NCBI RefSeq assembly: GCF_016909575.1
Contig: NZ_JAFBGA010000018.1
Span: forward strand, 1-64,000
Direction: 5' to 3'
Length of the DNA stretch: 64,000 nt
Source: Streptomyces sp. HB132
GTDB lineage: Bacteria; Actinomycetota; Actinomycetes; Streptomycetales; Streptomycetaceae
Numbering within the stretch: position 1 is the first letter of the stretch; every line of letters begins with the position of its first letter. The notes below the pieces were generated by a model. That model made no database searches, was not told where the DNA came from, and saw only the letters and a list, made by a program, of their open reading frames with translations. Below, piece after piece: positions 7,689 to 16,209 of the stretch. A program made the position numbers and the translations under genes.

Positions 7689-10202
7689 TCACAGCTGGCC
7701 CACGGCCGTGACCCGGACGACTGCCCGGCCCTCCTCGTCGGAGGCCGCGAGATCGACCTCCGCACGAATTCCCCAGTCGTGGTCGCCGGCCGGGTCGGCG
7801 AAGGCCTGCCACACCCGCCAGAGACCGTGCTCGGGGTCCTCGTCGATCTTCAGCAGCTTCGGGCCGCGCGCGTCCGGGCCCGTGCCCAGCTCCTCGTGCG
7901 CGTCCCAGTAGTCGTCCATCGCCTCGCCCCACGCGTCCTCGTCCCAGCCCGCGTCGGCGTCCAGTTCGCCCAGGTCGCGGACCCGGTCCAGAGCGGCCAG
8001 CTCCACCCGGCGGAACATCGCGTTGCGCACCAGCACCCGGAAGGCGCGGGCATTCGCCGTGACCGGCTTGACCTCGTCGGCCCGCTCCTGGGCCTGCTCG
8101 GCCGTCTCCACGTCCGGGTTGGCCAGCTGCTCCCACTCGTCCAGCAGACTGGAGTCCACCTGACGCACCATCTCGCCCAGCCAGGCGATCAGGTCCTCCA
8201 GGTCCTCGGACTTCAGGTCGTCGGGAATGGTGTGCTCGAGGGCCTTGTAGGCGCTCGCCAGATACCGCAGGACGATGCCCTCGGTGCGGGCCAACTCGTA
8301 GTTCGAGGTGAACTCCGTGAAGGTCATGGCCCGTTCGTACATGTCCCGGATCACCGACTTCGGCGACACCGGGTGGTCACCGACCCACGGATGGCTGGTG
8401 CGGTACACGTCGTAGGCGTGCCAGAGCAGTTCGCTCAGCGGCTTCGGGTACGTGACCTCCTGGAGCCGCTCCATCCGCTCCTCGTACTCGACGCCGTCCG
8501 CCTTCATCTGGCCGACGGCCTCACCCCGCGCCTTGTTCTGCTGGGCGGCCAGGATCTGCCGGGGGTCGTCGAGCGTCGACTCGACGACCGAGACCATGTC
8601 CAGGGCGTACGAAGGCGATTCGGCGTCCAGCAGGTCGAACGCCGCGAGGGCGAACGTGGACAGCGGCTGGTTGAGCGCGAAGTCCTGCTGGAGGTCGACC
8701 GTGAGCCGTACGATCCGGCCCTCGGCGTCAGGCGTGTCGAGCTGCTCCACGACGCCGCCGTCGAGCAGCGAGCGGTAGATCGCGATGGCTCGCCGGATGT
8801 GCCGCAGCTGGGCCCGGCGCGGCTCGTGGTTGTCCTCCAGCAGATGCCGCATCGCCTCGAAGGCGTTGCCCGGGCGAGCGATCACCGAGAGCAGCATCGT
8901 GTGCGTGACCCGGAAGCGCGAGGTCAGCGGCTCGGGATCGGACTGGATCAGCTTGTCGAAGGTGGTCTCCGACCAGGCGACGAAACCCTCGGGGGCCTTC
9001 TTGCGGACCACCTTGCGCTTCTTCTTGGGGTCGTCGCCCGCCTTCTTGACGGCCTTCTCGTTCTCGATGACGTGCTCGGGGGCCTGCGCGACGACGAAGC
9101 CCGCCGTGTCGAAGCCGGCCCGTCCCGCGCGGCCCGCGATCTGGTGGAACTCACGGGCGCGCAGGGTGCGTACCCGGGTGCCGTCGTACTTGGTGAGGGC
9201 GGTGAACAGCACCGTTCGGATGGGGACGTTGACCCCGACGCCCAGTGTGTCCGTGCCGCAGATGACCTTCAGCAGACCCGCCTGCGCGAGCTTCTCCACG
9301 AGCCGGCGGTACTTGGGGAGCATGCCCGCGTGGTGCACCCCGATCCCGTGCCGTACGTAGCGGGAGAGGTTCTGGCCGAACTTGGTGGTGAAGCGGAAGC
9401 TGCCGATCAGGTCGGCGATCTTCTCCTTCTCCTCCTTCGTGCACATGTTGATGCTCATCAGCGACTGCGCCCGCTCCACGGCCGCCGCCTGCGTGAAGTG
9501 CACGATGTAGACGGGCGACTGCCGGGTGTCCAGGAGCTCGGTGAGCGTCTCCGTGATCGGCGTCAGCCGGTACTTGTAGCTCAGCGGGACCGGCCGGGTC
9601 GCGGAGCGCACCACGGACGTGGGGCGGCCCGTGCGGCGGGTCAGGTCCTCCTCGAACATCTTGACGTCGCCGAGCGTCGCCGACATCAGCACGAACTGCG
9701 CCTGCGGCAGCTCCAGGATCGGGATCTGCCAGGCCCAGCCGCGGTCCTGCTCCGCGTAGAAGTGGAACTCGTCCATCACGACCTGGCCGATGTCGGCGTA
9801 CCTGCCGTCACGCAACGCGATCGAGGCGAGCACCTCGGCGGTGCAGCAGATCACCGGGGCGTCGGCGTTGACCGAGGCGTCCCCGGTCAGCATGCCGACG
9901 TTCTCCGTGCCGAAGAGCTTGCACAGGTCGAAGAACTTCTCCGAGACCAGCGCCTTGATCGGCGCGGTGTAGAACGTGACCTTGTCCTGGGCCAGCGCGG
10001 TGAAGTGCGCACCCGCCGCGACCAGGCTCTTGCCGGAGCCCGTGGGGGTGGAAAGGATCACGTTCGCCCCGGAGACCACCTCGATCAGCGCCTCCTCCTG
10101 AGCCGGATAGAGGGTGATGCCCTGGGATTCGGTCCATGACGAGAAGGACTCGAAGAGGGCGTCCGGGTCGGCGGTCGGGGGGAGCTGATCGATAAGGGTC
10201 AC
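7689..10202 (-). CDS. Ski2-like DEAD/DEAH-box helicase with C-terminal DUF3516
   Basis: An 837-residue superfamily 2 helicase. Motifs in order: Q-like region YPAQEEAL (~33-40), Walker A STPTGSGKS (K58), Walker B MDEFHFY (a DExH variant), motif III LMSATLGD, motif IV region VYIVHFTQAAA, GTDTLGVGVNVPIRTVLF, and motif VI HQIAGRAGRAGFD. A basic linker (KKRKVVRKKAPEG) precedes the C-terminal DUF3516 region. Members resemble Ski2/Mtr4 RNA helicases and are thought to unwind RNA. The start was set at GTG 10202 (VTLIDQLPP), which follows GGGGGC; longer readings begin with atypical residues. Confidence 0.92.
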   Translation of the reverse strand: MTLIDQLPPTADPDALFESFSSWTESQGITLYPAQEEALIEVVSGANVILSTPTGSGKSLVAAGAHFTALAQDKVTFYTAPIKALVSEKFFDLCKLFGTENVGMLTGDASVNADAPVICCTAEVLASIALRDGRYADIGQVVMDEFHFYAEQDRGWAWQIPILELPQAQFVLMSATLGDVKMFEEDLTRRTGRPTSVVRSATRPVPLSYKYRLTPITETLTELLDTRQSPVYIVHFTQAAAVERAQSLMSINMCTKEEKEKIADLIGSFRFTTKFGQNLSRYVRHGIGVHHAGMLPKYRRLVEKLAQAGLLKVICGTDTLGVGVNVPIRTVLFTALTKYDGTRVRTLRAREFHQIAGRAGRAGFDTAGFVVAQAPEHVIENEKAVKKAGDDPKKKRKVVRKKAPEGFVAWSETTFDKLIQSDPEPLTSRFRVTHTMLLSVIARPGNAFEAMRHLLEDNHEPRRAQLRHIRRAIAIYRSLLDGGVVEQLDTPDAEGRIVRLTVDLQQDFALNQPLSTFALAAFDLLDAESPSYALDMVSVVESTLDDPRQILAAQQNKARGEAVGQMKADGVEYEERMERLQEVTYPKPLSELLWHAYDVYRTSHPWVGDHPVSPKSVIRDMYERAMTFTEFTSNYELARTEGIVLRYLASAYKALEHTIPDDLKSEDLEDLIAWLGEMVRQVDSSLLDEWEQLANPDVETAEQAQERADEVKPVTANARAFRVLVRNAMFRRVELAALDRVRDLGELDADAGWDEDAWGEAMDDYWDAHEELGTGPDARGPKLLKIDEDPEHGLWRVWQAFADPAGDHDWGIRAEVDLAASDEEGRAVVRVTAVGQL

Positions 10203-10357
10203 GCCCCCATCTTGCCTCTCTCCTGCCCGTATGAGGGAACCGGAGGACCCGGCGAAGATCACGGACGATACGCTGCCCACTCAACTCGGCCGCCGCGCAC
10301 AGGTCATGGCGGCCCGGCCTGACACACGGCCGAATCACGATGGGGGCGGGAACAGCC

Positions 10358-11149
10358 ATGATGGGACCGGCACACTCACTGTCAGGGGCAGCGGCCTGGC
10401 TGGGGGTGGGTGCCGCGGCCGCAGCCGCGGGCCACGCGATGCCCTGGCCCGTCCTGGTCGTGGGGGCCCTGATCACGGCGGGCGCCGCGCTCGCCCCTGA
10501 CCTCGACCACAAGTCGGCCACGATCTCGCGTGCCTTCGGCCCCGTCTCCAAAGGGCTCTGCGAAATAGTCGACAAGCTCTCCTACGCCGTCTACAAGGCG
10601 ACCAAGGGAGCGGGGGACCCGCGCAGGACCGGAGGCCACCGCACTCTCACCCACACATGGCTGTGGGCCGTACTGATCGGTGCGGGCTGCTCCGTGGCGG
10701 CGATCACCGGCGGCCGGTGGGCGGTGCTGGCCATCCTCTTCGTCCATCTCGTCCTCGCCGTCGAGGGACTGCTGTGGCGCGCGGCCCGCGTCTCCAGCGA
10801 CGTCCTGGTCTGGCTGCTCGGCGCGACCAGCGCGTGGATCCTGGCAGGCGTCCTGGACCAGCCGGGGAACGGGTCCGACTGGCTGTTCACCGCGCCCGGC
10901 CAGGAGTACATGTGGCTCGGGCTGCCCATCGTCCTCGGAGCCCTCGTCCACGACATCGGCGACGCCCTCACGGTCTCCGGCTGCCCGATCCTGTGGCCCA
11001 TACCGTTGGGCCGCAAGCGCTGGTACCCGCTCGGGCCGCCGAAGTTCATGCGCTTCCGGGCGGGCAGCTGGGTCGAGATGAAGGTGCTGATGCCCGCCTT
11101 CATGGTCCTCGGGGGAGTGGGCGGCGCCGCCGCCCTCAACATCATCTGA
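10358..11149 (+). CDS. YdjM-like membrane-bound metal-dependent hydrolase family protein
   Basis: A 263-residue integral membrane protein with about six hydrophobic segments. Conserved polar motifs inside or next to helices are typical of the YdjM/LexA-binding membrane hydrolase family: GPAHSLSGAAAW at the N-terminus, LAPDLDHKSATISRAFGP, GGHRTLTHTWLW (HRxxTH) and LVHDIGDALTVSGCPILWP. These His/Asp residues are predicted to bind a metal. The substrate is unknown. The start was set at ATG 10358 because GGGGGCGGG lies 7 bases upstream; an in-frame ATG at 10340 is possible. The 155-bp gap to the divergent helicase must contain both promoters. Confidence 0.85.
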   Translation: MMGPAHSLSGAAAWLGVGAAAAAAGHAMPWPVLVVGALITAGAALAPDLDHKSATISRAFGPVSKGLCEIVDKLSYAVYKATKGAGDPRRTGGHRTLTHTWLWAVLIGAGCSVAAITGGRWAVLAILFVHLVLAVEGLLWRAARVSSDVLVWLLGATSAWILAGVLDQPGNGSDWLFTAPGQEYMWLGLPIVLGALVHDIGDALTVSGCPILWPIPLGRKRWYPLGPPKFMRFRAGSWVEMKVLMPAFMVLGGVGGAAALNII

Positions 11150-11204
11150 CCGTCCCGAGCCCTTCCGGGGGGCGGTGAAGCCCTCGGCGTAGCACGATGG
11201 CCGC

Positions 11205-12740
11205 ATGCTGCTCGCCAGGATCGCCCACGTGTCCCTGGAGGTCGCCGCGACCTCGGCCCGGAGCCGGAAGACCGCCCTGCTGGCCGGGCTCTTCCGGGAC
11301 GCCGGGCCGGACGACGTCCCGGTCGTGATCCCATACCTCGCAGGCCGCCTCCCGCAGGGGCGCCTCGGGATCGGGTGGAGCACCCTGCGCGTCCCTGTGA
11401 CGCCCGCCGGCGAACCCACGCTGACCGTGGCGGGGACGAACGCCGAACTCACCGCGATCGGCGCCCTGAGCGGCCCGGGCTCGCAGGCCGCACGCAAGGA
11501 ACGCCTGACCCGGCTGCTGGGCGCGGCAACCGCGGACGAGCAGTACTTCCTGCGCGGACTGCTCACCGGGGAGGTGCGCCAGGGAGCGCTGGACGCCGTC
11601 GCCGTCGACGCCCTGGCGGACGCCGCCGGGGCACCTCCCGCGGACGTGCGGCGCGCGGTCATGCTCGCCGGATCGCTGGGGCCCGTCGCCCGTACGCTGC
11701 TCGCGGAGGGCCCCGGAGCACTCGCTTCGTTCCGGCTCACCGTCGGCCGGCCGGTCCAGCCCATGCTCGCCCACACCGCCCGCTCGGTCGTCGAGGCGAT
11801 CGACCGGCTCGGGCCCTGCGTCGTCGAGGAGAAGCTGGACGGCATCCGCGTGCAGGTGCACCGCGACGGGCCGCGGGTACGCGTCTACACCCGCGCGCTC
11901 GACGACATCACCGACCGGCTCCCCGAGGTCGCCCTGGCCGTGGGCCGCTTTCACGCCGACCGGTTCATCCTCGACGGCGAGGCGATCGCCCTGGGGTCCG
12001 ACGGGAGACCGAGGCCGTTCCAGGAGACCGCCGGCCGGGTGGGCTCCCGGCGCGACGTCGCCACCGCGGCGGACGCCGTCCCGGTGGTCCCGGTGTTCTT
12101 CGACGTGCTGTCCGTGGACGGACGCGACCTCCTCGACCTCCCCTTCTCCGAACGCCACCGGGATCTGGCCGCACTGGTTCCCGAGGAGATGCGCGTACGG
12201 CGCGTCGCCGTGGAGTATCCCGCGGACGAGCGCCGGCGGGCGGCTGCCGTTGCGTTCTCCGAGGACACCCTGGCCCGCGGGCACGAGGGAGTGGTGGTCA
12301 AGGGCACGGCGGCGCCCTACAGCGCGGGCCGGCGCGGTGCCTCCTGGCTGAAGGTGAAGCCCGTGCACACCCTCGACCTGGTCGTGCTCGCCGCCGAATG
12401 GGGTCATGGCAGACGCACCGGGAAGCTCTCCAACCTGCATCTGGGCGCGCGCAGGGACGACGGCACGTTCGCGATGCTGGGCAAGACCTTCAAGGGGCTC
12501 ACGGACACCCTGCTCAGCTGGCAGACGGAACGCCTACGGGAGCTGGCCACCGCCGACGACGGACACGTGGTGACGGTGCGCCCCGAACTCGTCGTGGAGA
12601 TCGCCTACGACGGGCTCCAGAGCTCCACCCGTTACCCGGCGGGTGTCACGCTGCGGTTCGCCCGCGTCCTGCGCTACCGGGAGGACAAGCGGGCCCAGGA
12701 CGCGGACACGGTCGACACGGTCCTCTCGCGCCGGACCTGA
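11205..12740 (+). CDS. ligB: ATP-dependent DNA ligase (LigB type)
   Basis: A 511-residue ATP-dependent DNA ligase with three domains: N-terminal DNA-binding (~1-180), nucleotidyltransferase (~181-390) and OB-fold (~391-511). The adenylation motif VVEEKLDGIRVQVHR carries the catalytic lysine K210. Other nucleotidyltransferase motifs are FILDGEAIAL, FFDVLSVDG, GHEGVVVKG and SWLKVKPVHTLD. It seals nicks using ATP, alongside the NAD-dependent LigA expected elsewhere in the genome. Length and layout match mycobacterial LigB rather than the short LigC/LigD ligases. There is no Ku or primase neighbour, so a role in end-joining is not suggested. Confidence 0.92.
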   Translation: MLLARIAHVSLEVAATSARSRKTALLAGLFRDAGPDDVPVVIPYLAGRLPQGRLGIGWSTLRVPVTPAGEPTLTVAGTNAELTAIGALSGPGSQAARKERLTRLLGAATADEQYFLRGLLTGEVRQGALDAVAVDALADAAGAPPADVRRAVMLAGSLGPVARTLLAEGPGALASFRLTVGRPVQPMLAHTARSVVEAIDRLGPCVVEEKLDGIRVQVHRDGPRVRVYTRALDDITDRLPEVALAVGRFHADRFILDGEAIALGSDGRPRPFQETAGRVGSRRDVATAADAVPVVPVFFDVLSVDGRDLLDLPFSERHRDLAALVPEEMRVRRVAVEYPADERRRAAAVAFSEDTLARGHEGVVVKGTAAPYSAGRRGASWLKVKPVHTLDLVVLAAEWGHGRRTGKLSNLHLGARRDDGTFAMLGKTFKGLTDTLLSWQTERLRELATADDGHVVTVRPELVVEIAYDGLQSSTRYPAGVTLRFARVLRYREDKRAQDADTVDTVLSRRT

Positions 12741-12771
12741 CAGCCGGCACGGCCCTACGCCGGACACGGCG

Positions 12772-12813
12772 CCGGCCCCCGCCCGCACGGCGAAGGCCGG
12801 GGGAGGGGGCCGG
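12772..12813. terminator. Probable bidirectional terminator between ligase and flavoprotein genes
   Basis: Perfect 9-bp arms CCGGCCCCC (12772-12780) and GGGGGCCGG (12805-12813) surround a 24-nt loop that can itself pair. The hairpin sits in the 82-bp gap between two convergent stops. There is no T-tract, as is normal in high-GC actinomycetes. Confidence 0.5.
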
Positions 12814-12822
12814 GACGGCGGC

Positions 12823-14181
12823 TCAGCCGCCCGAGGCACCAGCGGTGTGCGCGCGGATCTCCTCCGGCGTGAGGTAGGCGTCGGTGTACTCGAAGTCACG
12901 CAGGGTCGCCTGCTTGCGGGCCTGGAAGCCCGTGCGCACGAAATCGTCACCCGCGATCGCGTTGAGCAGCCAGTTGGTCATGACCCGGGTCTTGGCGACG
13001 TTCGTCCGCAACGCCGCCCAGTGGTAGCCGCGCGCCGCGGCCTGTGCGGGCATGCCCCTCAGCTCGATCCCGAGCGGCTTGGAGACGGCGTCCCGGCCGC
13101 CGAGGTCCACGACCAGGCCGAGGTCCTTGTGGACGTACGGCTGCAGCGGACGGCCGCGCAGCGACGCGATGATGTTGTCCGCCAGCTTGCGGCCCTGGCG
13201 CATGGCGTGCTGGGCGGTGGGCGGGCAGATCGCCCCGTCCCCCTTGGACAGGTCCGGAACCGCCGCCGCGTCGCCGAGCGCGAACACCCCGTCGATGCCC
13301 GGAAGGCTCATCTCCGGTGTCACGGCGAGCCGGCCGCGCACCGTCTCGGCGTCGAGGGTGGCGACGAGCGGACTCGCTGCGACACCCGCGGTCCAGATCA
13401 GCGTGCGGCAGGGCAGTACCCGGCCGTCCGTGAAGGTCACCTTGTCCGGGCCCGCCTCCGCCACGGAGACACCGAGTGAGACCTCGATGCCGCGCTTGCG
13501 CAGGATCTCGAGGGCGCTGAGACCGAGCTTGTCACCGAGTTCGGGCATGAGCTTGGGTGCGATGTCGATCAGGTGCCACTTGATGAGCTCGGGGTCCAGC
13601 CTCGGGTAGTGCTTGACGGCGTTGCTGGTGAGCAGTTGCAGACACGCGGCCGTCTCCGTACCGGCGTACCCGCCGCCCACCACCACGAACTGCAGTCGCG
13701 ACGCCCGCTCCTGTTCGTCGTGACTGGCGTCGGCCAGATCGAGCTGGGAGATGACGTGGTCCCGGATGTAGGCGGCCTCGGCCAGGGTCTTCATGCCCCG
13801 GGCGTTCTCGACGAGCCCGGGGATGTCGAAGGTCCTGGTGACACTGCCGGCGGCCAGCACGATGTAGTCGTACGGCTCGTTCACGATCTCGTCCGTGATC
13901 TTGCGGACCACACAGACCTTCGCCTTCGTGTCCACTCCGATCGCCCCGCCCGGCACGATCCGGGTGCGGTGGCGCCGACTGCGCCGCAGGGATACGGCGA
14001 CCGACTGGGGGGTGAGCACCCCGGAGGCGACCTGAGGGAGCAGCGGCAGGTAGAGCTGGTACGAGAACGGGGTGACGAGCGCGATGTCCGCCTCGCCGGG
14101 CGCGAGACTGCGCTCCAGCCGGCGCACGCACTCGACCCCCGCGAAGCCGGCGCCGACAACAAGAATCCTGGGTCGTGCCAC
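12823..14181 (-). CDS. NAD(P)/FAD-dependent oxidoreductase (type II NADH dehydrogenase-like)
   Basis: A 452-residue two-dinucleotide-binding flavoprotein. The FAD-binding GxGxxG is at the N-terminus (ILVVGAGFAGVECVRRL), a second Rossmann motif is FVVVGGGYAGTETAACL (about residues 165-181), and a late FAD contact is GIDGVFALGDAAAVP. The phrases FSYQLYLPLLPQVASGVL and TAQHAMRQGRKLADNI are typical of Ndh-2 enzymes, which oxidise NADH and reduce menaquinone without pumping protons. The C-terminus (~380-452) is amphipathic rather than hydrophobic, consistent with peripheral membrane attachment. Its stop converges on ligB. Confidence 0.87.
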   Translation of the reverse strand: MARPRILVVGAGFAGVECVRRLERSLAPGEADIALVTPFSYQLYLPLLPQVASGVLTPQSVAVSLRRSRRHRTRIVPGGAIGVDTKAKVCVVRKITDEIVNEPYDYIVLAAGSVTRTFDIPGLVENARGMKTLAEAAYIRDHVISQLDLADASHDEQERASRLQFVVVGGGYAGTETAACLQLLTSNAVKHYPRLDPELIKWHLIDIAPKLMPELGDKLGLSALEILRKRGIEVSLGVSVAEAGPDKVTFTDGRVLPCRTLIWTAGVAASPLVATLDAETVRGRLAVTPEMSLPGIDGVFALGDAAAVPDLSKGDGAICPPTAQHAMRQGRKLADNIIASLRGRPLQPYVHKDLGLVVDLGGRDAVSKPLGIELRGMPAQAAARGYHWAALRTNVAKTRVMTNWLLNAIAGDDFVRTGFQARKQATLRDFEYTDAYLTPEEIRAHTAGASGG

Positions 14182-14370
14182 GGTGTGCGTCCCTTCTCGG
14201 GTTTACGCGGTCATCGCTCGCCTGCCCCGTATCCGGAGCCAGTCACTCCCTCATCCTCACCGGAGGGGGCCCGGTTCGCCTCTTGTGCGGCGAGGCGGTG
14301 ACATGTCCCCTGGCGGCGGGGCGGTGGCATGACGCACGGCATCGCGTCCGACGGACCGCCGGCACCCCGT

Positions 14371-14415
14371 GTCCGCGTGCGGCGCGCGACCGGTCCGCGC
14401 GCGCCGCACGCGGAC
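14371..14415 (-). terminator. Strong rho-independent-type hairpin after the ABC exporter operon
   Basis: A perfect 18-bp inverted repeat (arms 14371-14388 and 14398-14415) with a 9-nt loop ACCGGTCCG. It begins 13 bp past the stop of the ABC exporter gene ending at 14428. No T-run follows. The length and perfection of the stem make this the clearest terminator in the window. Confidence 0.85.
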
Positions 14416-14427
14416 CGGTGCGGCGGC

Positions 14428-16209
14428 TCAGCCGTGCCAGGAGCGCCACAGCGCCGCGTACGCGCCGTCCGCCGCCACCAGCTCGTCGTGGCTGCCGAGT
14501 TCGCTGATCCGGCCGTCCTCGACCACCGCGATCACATCCGCGTCGTGCGCGGTGTGCAGCCGGTGCGCGATCGCCACGACCGTGCGGCCGTCCAGCACCC
14601 GTGCCAGCGAACGCTCCAGATGACGGGCGGCCCGAGGGTCCAGCAGGGAGGTCGCCTCGTCCAGCACCAGCGTGTGCGGGTCCGCCAGGACGAGACGCGC
14701 CAGGGCGATCTGCTGCGCCTGCGCCGGGGTGAGGGCCAGGCCGCCCGAGCCGACCTCCGCGTCCAGCCCCTTCTCCAGGGCCTTCGCCCAGCCGTCCGCG
14801 TCCACCGCGGCCAGCGAGGCCCACAGTTCCGCGTCCTCGGCGTCCGTACGGGCGAGCAGGAGGTTGTCACGCAAGGAGCCCACGAACACGTGGTGCTCCT
14901 GGTTGACGAGAGCCACATGGCTCCGGACCCGCTCCGCCGTCATCCGGGACAGCTCGGCGCCTCCCAGCGACACGGAGCCCTCCCGGGGGGCGTAGATACC
15001 CGCCAGCAGCCTTCCCAGTGTCGACTTGCCCGCACCGGACGGCCCGACCAGCGCCAGCCGTGTACCCGGGGCGACGTCCAGCGACACCTCGTGCAGCACG
15101 TCGACGCCCGCGCGGTAGCCGAAGCGCACCTCCTGCGCCCTGACCTCCCGGCCGTCGGGACCGACGAGGTCGTCACCCGCGTCGGGCTCGATCTCCCGCA
15201 CGCCGACGAGCCTGGCCAACGACACCTGCGCGACCTGCAGCTCGTCGTACCAGCGCAGGATCAGGCCGATCGGATCCACCATCATCTGCGCCAGCAGCGC
15301 CCCCGTGGTCAGCTGTCCGACGGTGATCCAGCCCTCGATCACGAACCAGCCGCCGAGCATCAGCACCGCGCCGAGGATCGTCACGTAGGTGGTGTTGATC
15401 ACCGGGAACAGCACCGAGCGCAGGAACAGGGTGTAGCGCTCCCAGGCCGTCCACTCCTCCACCCGCCGGTCCGACAGCGCGACCCGGCGGGCCCCCAGCC
15501 GGTGGGACTCGACCGTACGTCCGGCGTCCACGGTCTCGGCGAGCACCGCCGCGACCGCCGCGTACCCCGCGGCCTCCGAACGGTACGCGGAGGGCGCCCG
15601 CCTGAAGTACCAGCGACAGCCGGTGACCAGCACCGGAAGCGCGATCAGCACGGCGAGGGCCAGCGGCGGGGCGGTGACGGTCAGCGCGCCGAGCAGCAGC
15701 CCGGCCCAGACCACACCGATCGCCAGCTGCGGGACGGCCTCACGCATCGCGTTGGCCAGCCGGTCGATGTCCGTCGTGATCCTGGACAGCAGGTCCCCGG
15801 TGCCGGCCCGCTCCAGGACACCGGGCGGCAGCCCGACCGACCGTACGAGGAAGTCCTCGCGCAGGTCGGCGAGCATCTCCTCGCCGAGCATGGCCCCGCG
15901 CAGCCGCATCGTCCGCGTGAAGACGGTCTGCACGACCAGCGCCACGGCGAACACGGCGGCCGTGCGCTCCAGATGGAGGTCCGTCACACCGTTGGAGAGG
16001 TCCTCGACGAGCCCGCCCAGCAGGTAGGGCCCGGTGATCGACGCGATCACCGCGACCGCGTTGACCGCGATGAGCACGGCGAAGGGCTTGCGGTGACGAC
16101 GCAGCAGAGCGCTCACATACGCCCGTACGGTCGTCGGCGTCCCGACCGGCAGCGTCGTCGCCGACTCCGGTGCGGCCGGGTCGTACTCAGGTGGTGCCAG
16201 GCCGATCAT
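14428..16209 (-). CDS. ABC exporter half-transporter, catalytic-Walker subunit of a heterodimer
   Basis: A 593-residue type IV ABC exporter: six-helix transmembrane domain (~25-330) then a nucleotide-binding domain. Walker A is intact (VGPSGAGKS, K395), as are the Q-loop (ALVNQEHH), Walker B with catalytic Glu (LVLDEATS, E518) and the switch His (AIAHRLH, H549). The ABC signature is broken, however: LTPAQ at 493-497 replaces LSGGQ. Its partner gene upstream has the reverse pattern, so the two almost certainly form a heterodimer with one active ATP site. The start ATG overlaps the partner's stop by 4 bp. Substrate is unknown. Confidence 0.92.
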   Translation of the reverse strand: MIGLAPPEYDPAAPESATTLPVGTPTTVRAYVSALLRRHRKPFAVLIAVNAVAVIASITGPYLLGGLVEDLSNGVTDLHLERTAAVFAVALVVQTVFTRTMRLRGAMLGEEMLADLREDFLVRSVGLPPGVLERAGTGDLLSRITTDIDRLANAMREAVPQLAIGVVWAGLLLGALTVTAPPLALAVLIALPVLVTGCRWYFRRAPSAYRSEAAGYAAVAAVLAETVDAGRTVESHRLGARRVALSDRRVEEWTAWERYTLFLRSVLFPVINTTYVTILGAVLMLGGWFVIEGWITVGQLTTGALLAQMMVDPIGLILRWYDELQVAQVSLARLVGVREIEPDAGDDLVGPDGREVRAQEVRFGYRAGVDVLHEVSLDVAPGTRLALVGPSGAGKSTLGRLLAGIYAPREGSVSLGGAELSRMTAERVRSHVALVNQEHHVFVGSLRDNLLLARTDAEDAELWASLAAVDADGWAKALEKGLDAEVGSGGLALTPAQAQQIALARLVLADPHTLVLDEATSLLDPRAARHLERSLARVLDGRTVVAIAHRLHTAHDADVIAVVEDGRISELGSHDELVAADGAYAALWRSWHG